A stretch of 20,651 nt of DNA from a virus: positions 1-20,651 of the IMG/VR virus record IMGVR_UViG_3300036857_000427. One strand, written 5' to 3'. Made by a program: the position numbers and the translations under genes. The notes beneath the pieces were generated by a model, which saw nothing but the letters and a program-made list of their open reading frames with translations, was not told where the DNA came from and did not search any database. Each line of letters opens with the position of its first letter. Position 1 is the stretch's first letter. Shown here piece after piece: positions 14,951-20,651 of the stretch.

Positions 14951-15579
14951 AGAGTCCCCCGGGTATCGACGTGGCGAGGCGCGGGAGCGATCGGACGCCC
15001 GTCGGCGTCTATGACGCCCCGCCACGTCTCCTGCATCCCCACGAGCCACGCCTGGGCCGCAGAGGGCTCGTAGGGGTCGTCGACGTCGTAGGCCTGCGGG
15101 TTGTTCCAGTTGGCGGGAACGAACAGCGAGGGGCCGGCGCCGCAGGGCTGGTAGGGCGTGCAGAGGTCGTAGGCCCCCGCGGAGCCGCTCTCGCCGCCGG
15201 CGCCGGGCCCCAGCCCGCCATCGACGACGCACTGGTAGAGGCCCTGCAACGCCGCCGTGAGCTCCTCGTTTAGCTGGACGTAGGCGCTGCGGTTGTCGGC
15301 GATCTGCTCCGGGAAGTACGACTTCTCGATGATGCAGGCGGCGGCGAGCGAGACGGCCTGCCGGTAGCCGGCGAGGCAGGCGTCGGGGCTCTCCCAGCCG
15401 ACGCGGAGAGCCACCATCGCGTGGGCGACCTCGATCGTCGCCTCGACCTGTAGGACGGTGGGGCGCGTCGCCTCCGTGAAGAGGCCCTGCTCCCGCCCCT
15501 CGTCGTCCTGGGTGCGAGCGCGGAGCCAGACGGCGACATCCTGCGGCGTGCAGATGGGCTCCTCTGGCTCCGTGCTCAT
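14947..15579 (-). CDS. Head-tail adaptor protein (gp6/XkdH-like)
   Basis: The 210-residue protein starts at ATG 15579-15577 in a 17-base gap after the capsid gene, with GTAGGAGGGGG upstream. The first 110 residues are helical (PICTPQDVAVWLRARTQDD, PTVLQVEATIEVAHAMVA, YRQAVSLAAACIIEKSYFP), a pattern like the four-helix gp6-type adaptors that dock below the portal. A Gly-rich segment with a Cys pair (DLCTPYQPCG) and a Pro-rich tail follow. It is longer than the classical adaptors (about 100-110 residues), so the C-terminal 90 residues are an extension. Its place right after the capsid gene supports the call. Confidence 0.7.
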   Translation of the reverse strand: MSTEPEEPICTPQDVAVWLRARTQDDEGREQGLFTEATRPTVLQVEATIEVAHAMVALRVGWESPDACLAGYRQAVSLAAACIIEKSYFPEQIADNRSAYVQLNEELTAALQGLYQCVVDGGLGPGAGGESGSAGAYDLCTPYQPCGAGPSLFVPANWNNPQAYDVDDPYEPSAAQAWLVGMQETWRGVIDADGRPIAPAPRHVDTRGTL

Positions 15580-15596
15580 GGCTCGAGCTCCCCCTC

Positions 15597-16523
15597 CTAC
15601 GCGGTGGCGGTGGTCGCGAACGGGTACGTCGACTGCGGCTGGCCGTCGGCGCCGGTGCCGACATGGTCCGCCACGGCGAACGCGTAGCGGGCGACGGCGC
15701 GGAGAGCGACGGCGTCCTGCTGGGCGAGGTTGAAGATGACCTTCCCGGCGTCATCGCTGATGACGCTCTCGCTGAGCACCTTGTACGTGATGTCCTGGCG
15801 GACGCCCAGGACGGCGCAGGTCCAGTCGCCCATGATCGTCTGGAGGTTCGCCGGCCAGCCCAGCGTGCCGGACGGGTAGACGAGCGGGTAGCCGAACAGG
15901 TCGTTGGGGGCGGCCCCCAGGGAGCTCGCGCCACCCAGCTGCGTCAGGGCGCGCCGGACGGCGCCGCGGACGGCGGCGCGGGCGACGATGCCGTTGACGT
16001 TGACGTCGTTGCCCTCGAGAAGCGAGAGGGCCTCATCGATGCCGGCGACGACGTCGGCGTTGACGATGGCCTGCGTCGGCGTAGCGGCGGCGGCCCCCGG
16101 CACGATGGCCTGCGCGAACGTCGCCGGCCGGTTGACGCCGAAGACGGTTGCGCTGTCGAGGACCATCGCGAACGCGTCCGCCAGGAGGGGGCGGAGGCGG
16201 GCGAAGATGTCGACGTTGACGTCGGCGATGACCGCCTCCGGGACGGGGACGATGACGGCGAGCTCCTCCGCCGTGAGGTACTTGCCCGTCCAGGAGACCT
16301 TGGTGGTCTGCTTCAGCCCCGTATCTCCGTTGACCCAGTAGGCGTAGGGGAGGGCGTCGAGGACGGCGGTCTTGACCTGGCCGCTCGACATGGGGATCTG
16401 GCGAAACAGGCTCGCGACGATGCTCGTCCTCGCGATGTCCTGCTGTAGCTCGACGACGACGGGCTCCGGCATGAGGCCCTGAACGTCGGTGCGCGCAATC
16501 AACTGGTCGTAGATGGGCGGCAC
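15597..16523 (-). CDS. Major capsid protein, HK97 fold
   Basis: The start is GTG 16523-16521, with AAGGAG six bases upstream, the best-placed binding site in the window, as expected for the most abundant product. The 308-residue protein shows the HK97 pattern: MPEPVVVELQQDIARTSIV (about 18-36), then FRQIPMSSGQVKTAVLD (about 40-56), YWVNGDTGLKQTTKVSWTG (E-loop region), YLTAEELAVIVPVPEAVIAD (spine helix start), and a C-terminal YKVLSESVISDD plus VALRAVARYAFAVAD (P-domain strands). There is no long N-terminal delta domain, which agrees with the separate scaffold gene upstream. Capsomer T number cannot be read from the sequence. Confidence 0.94.
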   Translation of the reverse strand: MPPIYDQLIARTDVQGLMPEPVVVELQQDIARTSIVASLFRQIPMSSGQVKTAVLDALPYAYWVNGDTGLKQTTKVSWTGKYLTAEELAVIVPVPEAVIADVNVDIFARLRPLLADAFAMVLDSATVFGVNRPATFAQAIVPGAAAATPTQAIVNADVVAGIDEALSLLEGNDVNVNGIVARAAVRGAVRRALTQLGGASSLGAAPNDLFGYPLVYPSGTLGWPANLQTIMGDWTCAVLGVRQDITYKVLSESVISDDAGKVIFNLAQQDAVALRAVARYAFAVADHVGTGADGQPQSTYPFATTATA

Positions 16524-16619
16524 TGCGTGCTCCTTCGGCTAGAGGTATGACGCGCCCCTCGAGGGCGCTCTCCGGCCACTGGCGGGCCTGCTACTGCCGG
16601 CGCGCGCGGCGCCTGGGAA
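16524..16619. other. Intergenic leader of the capsid gene (96 bp, non-coding)
   Basis: This is one of only two gaps near 100 bp in the window. Going along the minus strand it holds a GC-rich run next to the scaffold stop, a perfect hairpin at 16568-16552, and the AAGGAG binding site of the capsid gene. I see no open frame and no convincing promoter boxes. It may tune capsid mRNA stability or translation. Confidence 0.6.
16552..16568 (-). repeat. Perfect hairpin upstream of the capsid ribosome binding site
   Basis: GCGCCC-CTCGA-GGGCGC forms a 6-bp stem with a 5-base loop. No T-run follows on the minus strand, so it is not a classical intrinsic terminator. It lies about 28 bases ahead of the capsid start, so it may protect the 5' end of a processed capsid transcript or insulate it from the scaffold gene. 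The loop plus adjoining base contains CTCGAG, the window's over-represented palindrome. Confidence 0.5.
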
Positions 16620-17159
16620 CTACCGCGAGACGTAGCCCGCTGCGCCGCGGATGGCGGCGTTGATGCCGTCGTTGGGGCTCGCCTGCGGAGGGGGAGCCGA
16701 ACGACTACGCGCCCCGCCGTCGGCGGGCGGACGGGGCTGCTCGCTCGAGGCCGGTCCGAAGTAGGCGGGCGAGTCTGAGGCGAGCGCGGCGATGGCCTCC
16801 GCCGCCCCCTTGACCTGCCCGTCCTCGAGCCGGACGGAGGTTTGGTCTATGAGACGCAGGACGTGGTCGGGGCGGCGGGCCCCAGCCTTGACGGCCTCCA
16901 CGAGTAGCGCCATCTCGACGGCCTGCTTCCCGACGGCCGGCTCGAGCTCGCCTACGCGCGCCTTCAGCCGGTCGCGTTCCTGCGCCGCCGGCTCGAGCTC
17001 GCTGACGCGCGCCTTCAGCGTGTCGCGCTCCTGGGAGGCGGCCTCGAGCTTCTCCTGCCACTCCCTGCGGTTGCGGGCGACGATCTGGTCGAGCTCCGCC
17101 TGGCTGAACGAACGCGGGGCGTCGTTGGCGGGCGGATCCTGCGGGGGGTCTGCTTCCAT
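16620..17159 (-). CDS. Capsid scaffold protein
   Basis: The 179-residue protein starts at ATG 17159-17157, six bases after the portal stop; no clear binding site is visible. The N-terminus is Pro/Asp-rich, then residues about 17-90 form a charged coiled coil (SFSQAELDQIVARNRREWQEK in outline). It includes two tandem 17-residue repeats, ERDTLKARVSELEPAAQ and ERDRLKARVGELEPAVG. A helix (about 95-130) and a Pro/Ser linker lead to the C-terminus DGINAAIRGAAGYVSR, a basic terminal helix of the kind scaffolds use to bind the capsid shell. Position between portal and capsid, acidic-helical character and length fit a DUF4355/GPO-like scaffold. There is no protease motif. Confidence 0.85.
   Translation of the reverse strand: MEADPPQDPPANDAPRSFSQAELDQIVARNRREWQEKLEAASQERDTLKARVSELEPAAQERDRLKARVGELEPAVGKQAVEMALLVEAVKAGARRPDHVLRLIDQTSVRLEDGQVKGAAEAIAALASDSPAYFGPASSEQPRPPADGGARSRSAPPPQASPNDGINAAIRGAAGYVSR
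16929..17030 (-). repeat. 51-bp tandem duplication in the scaffold gene
   Basis: Two adjacent 51-base units encode residues 44-60 and 61-77 of the scaffold. The protein units differ at four of 17 positions and the DNA units are highly similar (both carry GCTCGAGCTCG at the same offset, 16940 and 16991). It lengthens the coiled coil by 17 residues, not a multiple of seven, so the heptad phase shifts between copies. Confidence 0.8.
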
Positions 17160-17165
17160 CGGCGG

Positions 17166-18698
17166 TTACGCTACCGCCGGGGCAAACGGACCGCCAGTCG
17201 GCGGCGGGGGCGCGCCGGGCGGCGCCGGCGCCGGCGGGACCGCGGCCGGGGCCGCGGCAGGCGCCCCGCCGGCAGCCAGCCCGTGCTCGCGGGCCTGGTC
17301 GATGGCGTCGAAGAACCCGCTGATCTGCTCCGGCGAGTAGCCGTAGTCCTCCCACAGCTGCTGGGGCGGGACGCCGATGGCGAGACGCTTGACGAGGGAG
17401 TCCGCGAGCGCGCTCTCGCTCCGCCGGCCCGCCGCCGTCCAGTCGAGCGAGATGCGCGGGGAGCCGACGGTGATGCCCTCGATCTCCGCGGCGTAGCCCA
17501 TCGCGACGCTGATGCCGGGGCCCATGCTCCGCTGCTTCCCGACGACCTTGTCGGTCATCCCCGTCTCCGCCGCGTCGAGGCTCTCCCCCGACGGCCAGTT
17601 GCCGGAGCCGCTCATCAGGATGTGCGGCGGGATGCGGCTGCGGGAGGCGAGGCTCCGGACATGCCAGTCGAGCGCGCCGGTGTAGTTGCTGAGGTCCGTC
17701 TGCGCGAACTCCCCGAACTTGCCGTCGGGTTTCTCGTTTACCCAGACGCGCTCGACGGCGGCGCGGAACGGCTGGATGGGCAGGCCGGTGTCGGGGTCGC
17801 GCGGCACCTCGAGGCCCGTCGCCCAGCGCTGCCGGAACGCCTGGAACTCGGCGCTGACGAGCATGTTCGTCAGCAACTGGTCGATGGCGTCCTGCGTCGA
17901 GATGAAGTCGGCGATGTCGCTGCGCCCCAGCCCGATCGCGACGTCCGGGGCGTTATGGGGCGGGACGAGGAGAGCGAGCGGCGGGCGGGCCGGGAGCATC
18001 TGCGGGTCGGAGAGCAGGACGCCCACGGGGACGCGCCCCAGGCGGTTTGCCTCGACGTCGAGCGCCTCGTCCTCGCGCGCCATAAGCCAGGAGTCGCTGG
18101 GGCGCTTGCTCCGCCGGTAGATGGCCTGCGGCGTCCAGAGCGTGACGTACAGGGCCTCCGCGTTCTCGTCCCACCAAGCCTTCAGGGCGGCGGAGAGCCG
18201 GCGGCGGTCGTCGGGGGCGCGCTCAACGATGAACTGCCGGGGGTGCTCGACGGTGATGCGCGCGCGCGCCTCGCCGGCCTCGAGGTAGGGCTCAACGAGG
18301 AGGTAGGCCTCCCCCTGCTGGCCGGCGGCCGTGAAGCCCAGGCCGGAGTCGAGCTCGAGGCCCTCGCGGCGCCAGAGGTCGAGCAGTTGGCGGTCGGCGA
18401 GGTCGCTGCCGCCGCCCTTGAGCGCTTGTACCTCGAGGCGCTGCGCCGCGGCCTGGACGATGAGCGCCATCCAGTTGTCCGACATGCCGGCGAGCATCGC
18501 CCCGAACGCCCGCCGGTACTGCGTGGAGATGAACGCCAGGGCGTGGCGGCCCTCCACGTAGTCGGTGTAGAGGTCGCAGAGCGGCGCTCGCTCCTGAAGC
18601 TGCGTCAGGAGCCGGGCCATCAGGAGCTCAGGCGGCGTGGCGTCAGGCGGGACGCTGAGCGCCACCCACGTCTCGTCTGTGGGGGAGAGCAGGGTCAT
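17166..18698 (-). CDS. Portal protein (SPP1 gp6-like family)
   Basis: The 510-residue protein starts at ATG 18698-18696, overlapping the terminase stop as ATGA. The N-terminal part has PELLMARLLTQLQERAPLCD and YTDYVEGRHALAF (about 40-56), the N-x-x-Y-x-G-x-H element of SPP1-like portals. LGRVPVGVLLSDP lies near residue 220. The middle has ALDWHVRSLASRSRIPPHIL (about 343-362, in outline), the segment next to the clip and crown helices, and GISVAMGYAAEIEGI. Residues about 470-510 are a Pro/Ala/Gly-rich disordered tail (APAAVPPAPAPPGAPPPPTG). The portal forms the DNA entry dodecamer. No MuF-type minor head gene follows it, unlike in SPP1. Confidence 0.92.
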   Translation of the reverse strand: MTLLSPTDETWVALSVPPDATPPELLMARLLTQLQERAPLCDLYTDYVEGRHALAFISTQYRRAFGAMLAGMSDNWMALIVQAAAQRLEVQALKGGGSDLADRQLLDLWRREGLELDSGLGFTAAGQQGEAYLLVEPYLEAGEARARITVEHPRQFIVERAPDDRRRLSAALKAWWDENAEALYVTLWTPQAIYRRSKRPSDSWLMAREDEALDVEANRLGRVPVGVLLSDPQMLPARPPLALLVPPHNAPDVAIGLGRSDIADFISTQDAIDQLLTNMLVSAEFQAFRQRWATGLEVPRDPDTGLPIQPFRAAVERVWVNEKPDGKFGEFAQTDLSNYTGALDWHVRSLASRSRIPPHILMSGSGNWPSGESLDAAETGMTDKVVGKQRSMGPGISVAMGYAAEIEGITVGSPRISLDWTAAGRRSESALADSLVKRLAIGVPPQQLWEDYGYSPEQISGFFDAIDQAREHGLAAGGAPAAAPAAVPPAPAPPGAPPPPTGGPFAPAVA

Positions 18699-20122
18699 GA
18701 GAACGCGTAGAACCTCCCGGGCCGCTGGCCCGACGCCAGGGCGTCGCAGCGCGCCTCATAGGCGAGCACCGCGGCGACCGCGAGGTCGATTTTGTTCGGG
18801 CTCATGGGCGTGTCCTTGACAAGGAAGTAGCCTCCTCGCGCCTCGTGCATCCTGGCGTTCATGACCGCCCGCGTCAAGCGCGGGTCGCCGTTGTGGCCGA
18901 CCTCGCCGGCGAGCAGATCGGTACGGAAACGCTCGACGGCGGCCAGCATCGGGGAGCGGGCGGTATGGAACGGCGTGACGGCCGGCTGGCCGAACTCGAG
19001 CCCCCAGCGCTCGATGTCTGACTGCCAGAGCGGGGGGTCGAAGTAGCCGCGGACGACGCGGAACGTGTTCATCGCCTGCGCGACGGCGGAGTCGACCTCG
19101 AGCGCCGGCACCTCCCACGTCTGGTCGCGGTGGTGGCCCTCCGGCGCCTCCCAGAGCGCCAACGGCACGCAGAGGGCGTCCTCGAGCCGGCAGGCGCACA
19201 GCGCCGTCGAGTCGCCGGTCCTCGAGCCGTCGAAGCCCAGGGCGATGCGCTCCCCCGGCAGGATGGTGCCGACGCGGGCCCCCTGCGCCCACTGCTCCGC
19301 CCGCAGCCACCAATCCTCGCTCGCCTGCCAGAGCCCGCACGCAAACCGCGCCCACTGCGCCGGCAGCATCGACGGGCTCTCATAGCGGCGGCGCAGCGCC
19401 TCCTCCGTCTGCCAGGACGCCGGGTTGGCAAGCTTGACGACGCGCATGTCGCCGCGGTCGTCCTCGCGGTCAAGCGCCCACTCGTGGAGGACGAACCCGC
19501 CGTCAGCTGACCGCGCCACCGTATGGCGCCCCTCCCGGCGCAGCCCCTCGAGGGAGCGCGCCGCCGCCCGGATCTCCCCCAACGCCGACGCCTCGCTATC
19601 GCCGGCGGTGCTGATCGTCAGCATCTGCCCTCGCCGCGGGCCCAGGCCGTCGCGGAAAACCCCGTAGAGGTCCAGGGATTTGTGGCGGTGGAGCTCGTCG
19701 ACGAACGCGAGTGTCGGGATGACGCCATCGGCCGTGTCGACGTCGGCGGCGAGGACGCGGATGCGGCCCCGCCCCTCCCTCGCCCGAATCATCCGGTAGC
19801 CGCGCTGCACCCTCATGTGGCGCAGGAGCGAGCTCGAGCGCTCCACGAAGCCGGCGGCCTGCTCGTAGAGGATCGTCGCCTGATCGCGGGAGGCCGCCGC
19901 CACCAGGCACTCCGCGTCCTCGACGGTGAGCAGATGCCAGAGCGCCAGCGCCGCCATCAGCGTCGACTTGCCGTTCTTCTTCGGCAGGAGCGCCAACGTC
20001 TCCTGCGCGCCGGCGAAGTAGTCGGCCAGGAGCTCCGCCTGGAACGGCTCGAGGCGCATCGGCCGGCCGCTCTCGAGCTCGAGGCGCGAGCAGAAGGCGG
20101 CGAACTCCTCGAGCTCGCTCAC
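18695..20122 (-). CDS. terL: Large terminase subunit (TerL)
   Basis: The 475-residue protein starts at GTG 20122-20120, overlapping the stop of the 30-residue membrane frame as GTGA. ATPase motifs: LLPKKNGKST (Walker A, about 45-54), LAFVDELH (Walker B, Asp142-Glu143) and TISTAG (coupling motif, about 169-174). Nuclease motifs: ALGFDGSRTGDST with Asp298, GYFDPPLW with Asp362, and SPNKIDLAVAAVLAYE with Asp446. This order is that of the HK97/Terminase_1 large subunits that cut and pump DNA into the capsid. All key residues are present. It heads the structural operon together with the two small genes before it. Confidence 0.97.
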   Translation of the reverse strand: MSELEEFAAFCSRLELESGRPMRLEPFQAELLADYFAGAQETLALLPKKNGKSTLMAALALWHLLTVEDAECLVAAASRDQATILYEQAAGFVERSSSLLRHMRVQRGYRMIRAREGRGRIRVLAADVDTADGVIPTLAFVDELHRHKSLDLYGVFRDGLGPRRGQMLTISTAGDSEASALGEIRAAARSLEGLRREGRHTVARSADGGFVLHEWALDREDDRGDMRVVKLANPASWQTEEALRRRYESPSMLPAQWARFACGLWQASEDWWLRAEQWAQGARVGTILPGERIALGFDGSRTGDSTALCACRLEDALCVPLALWEAPEGHHRDQTWEVPALEVDSAVAQAMNTFRVVRGYFDPPLWQSDIERWGLEFGQPAVTPFHTARSPMLAAVERFRTDLLAGEVGHNGDPRLTRAVMNARMHEARGGYFLVKDTPMSPNKIDLAVAAVLAYEARCDALASGQRPGRFYAFS

Positions 20123-20211
20123 TTGACGACGAGCTCGTAGACGACGAACACCAACGCGAGCGCCAGGCCCACCACGATGAGCGCCGACCCAATCTCAGCC
20201 CAGCGGCGCAC
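20119..20211 (-). CDS. 30-residue membrane micro-protein between TerS-like gene and TerL
   Basis: This frame fills the gap between two clear genes. It starts at GTG 20211-20209, three bases after the stop of the TerS-like gene, and its TGA overlaps the terminase GTG as GTGA. The product is MRRWAEIGSALIVVGLALAL followed by VFVVYELVVK: a basic start, one 20-residue hydrophobic helix and a short charged end (positive-inside, so probably N-in). There is no strong binding site, so translation would depend on the gene before it. No family is recognised. A membrane peptide here is unexpected, and it might serve translational coupling only, or be a real micro-protein of the host envelope. The exact junctions on both sides and the clean helix favour a real gene. 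Confidence 0.6.
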   Translation of the reverse strand: MRRWAEIGSALIVVGLALALVFVVYELVVK

Positions 20212-20214
20212 CGC

Positions 20215-20523
20215 TCAGGCCCGCCGCCGGCGCGCGGCGAGCTCGTCATCGGGGTCGCCGCTCGAGCTCCCCGCCGGCGGCCCCGCCGCAGCCATCCGCG
20301 CATACTGCACCACCGCCTGCGTCTTGCCGGCGCGCGCCTGCTCCGCCAGAAGCCGCATCGCCTCCGCCGCCGGGTCCTCCCCCTCGAGCGCCTCGCGGCG
20401 CAACCCCAATTCGAGCGCGCGGCGCCCCATCTCCGCGAGGCTCACGCCCTCCTCGAGCGCTCGAGCTCGCAGAGCGTCCGCCAGAGAGGCCGGGACGCCC
20501 AAACGGAGCCGCTGCAACGCCAC
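20215..20523 (-). CDS. Possible small terminase subunit / ribbon-helix-helix-like DNA-binding protein
   Basis: The 102-residue reading from GTG 20523-20521 is preferred because the open frame further upstream is low-complexity and crosses repeats; an earlier start up to 20616 cannot be excluded. Residues 1-45 (VALQRLRLGVPASLADALRA, then EEGVSLAEMGRRALELGL) have the strand plus two helices pattern of ribbon-helix-helix or CopG-like DNA-binding proteins. The second half (AAEAMRLLAEQARAGKTQAV, then VQYARMAAAG) resembles the helical part of small terminases, and the tail is Arg-rich. It sits one gene before TerL. A TerS role (recognition of the packaging site) is therefore likely from context. 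An alternative is an autoregulator of the late operon. Neither has a decisive motif. Confidence 0.6.
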   Translation of the reverse strand: MALQRLRLGVPASLADALRARALEEGVSLAEMGRRALELGLRREALEGEDPAAEAMRLLAEQARAGKTQAVVQYARMAAAGPPAGSSSGDPDDELAARRRRA

Positions 20524-20564
20524 GGCCGCAGCATAGCGCCGCCAGACCGCCCACCGCACGCCAG

Positions 20565-20634
20565 AAACGCCCCAAAACGCCCCCAGACAGCCCGGCACGC
20601 CGCCGCGCACGCCCAAAACCGCCGCAAAACGCCG
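20565..20634. repeat. Iterated A3-4CGCC repeats upstream of the TerS-like gene
   Basis: Four related copies on the plus strand: AAACGCC at 20565-20571, AAAACGCCC at 20574-20582, AAAACCGCC at 20615-20623 and AAAACGCCG at 20626-20634. The start-to-start spacing is about 9, 41 and 11 bases, near whole turns of the helix, which fits protein binding on one face. Confidence 0.55.
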
Positions 20635-20638
20635 TTTT
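20626..20638. promoter_or_regulatory. Perfect inverted repeat AAAACG-C-CGTTTT, candidate operator or packaging site element
   Basis: Thirteen bases form two perfect 6-base arms around one central C. It overlaps the rightmost A4CGCC repeat and is followed by CGCGCGCG. Size and symmetry suit a dimeric ribbon-helix-helix protein, such as the one encoded about 100 bases downstream on the minus strand. No functional proof is possible from sequence alone. Confidence 0.45.
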
Positions 20639-20651
20639 CTTCGCGCGCGAG

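Larger units (their letters stand above)
20524..20651. other. Non-coding leader at right edge with AAAACGCC-type repeats
   Basis: This stretch precedes the TerS-like gene. It carries runs of four A or T, rare in the rest of this GC-rich window, embedded in iterated short repeats. I see no clear promoter boxes and no gene. Such iterated sites next to terminase genes are candidates for the packaging site or for a late-operon operator. Confidence 0.5.

Noticed and set aside
16572-16619. Second GC-rich stem (GGCGC...GCGCC) near the scaffold stop as an intrinsic terminator
   Set aside because: There is no T-run after it, and such stems are expected by chance at this base composition.
20524-20616. 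Extended N-terminus of the TerS-like protein
   Set aside because: The extra residues (VRGGVPGCLGAFWGVSG-like) are low-complexity, cross the repeat array and lack a binding site; a GTG at 20523 gives a compact domain. Not fully excluded.
1-20651. tRNA genes, insertion sequences, integrase or attachment sites
   Set aside because: I looked for a cloverleaf pattern, transposase or integrase motifs and terminal repeats and saw none; whether the phage is temperate cannot be told from this window.

Overview
This window is the structural and lysis half of a high-GC (roughly 68-70% G+C by eye), double-stranded DNA tailed bacteriophage or prophage. All 29 genes I can support lie on the minus strand, so the transcription order runs from the right edge to the left. 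The base composition, GTG-rich starts and protein style fit a phage of a high-GC actinobacterium, but nothing in the sequence fixes the host. A sheath, a tube, a gp25-like wedge, a baseplate J protein and a P2 gpI-like protein show a contractile tail (myovirus morphology). The gene order closely follows the PBSX/XkdE-U type of tail module.

Layout in transcription order. 20651-20524: a non-coding leader with iterated AAAACGCC-type repeats and a perfect inverted repeat. 20523-18695: a possible TerS/ribbon-helix-helix protein, a 30-residue membrane micro-protein and the large terminase. 18698-15597: portal, scaffold and major capsid protein. 15579-13863: head-tail connector proteins and a probable tail terminator. 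13859-11970: sheath and tube. 11973-11279: tail assembly chaperone pair with a GGGGGAA -1 frameshift site. 11275-6825: tape measure, LysM protein, and a 716-residue hub carrying two cell-wall enzyme domains. 6828-2456: a chimeric spike/collagen/collar fibre, gp25-like wedge, baseplate J, gpI-like protein, a second collar fibre and a 68-residue unknown. 2439-225: lysis region with two very acidic micro-proteins, a Cys/His (NlpC/P60-like) peptidase, an M15 zinc peptidase and two small membrane proteins. 228-1: the start of a membrane-anchored collagen-like protein that runs off the left edge.

The genes are packed as one long transcription unit. Twelve junctions are stop/start overlaps (eight GTGA, three ATGA, one TGATG), and only two stretches near 100 bp are non-coding (16524-16619 and 20524-20651). 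I found no promoter, terminator, tRNA or mobile element that I can defend.

The most unusual signal is not a gene. The palindrome CTCGAG occurs about 75 times and GAGCTC about 60 times in all reading frames, where composition predicts about 7 each. The pentamer CCGAG/CTCGG, expected about 90 times, occurs once by my hand scan. This looks like strong sequence-level selection or mutation bias (restriction avoidance, methylation-linked decay or a highly iterated palindrome), and it pulls codon choice with it.
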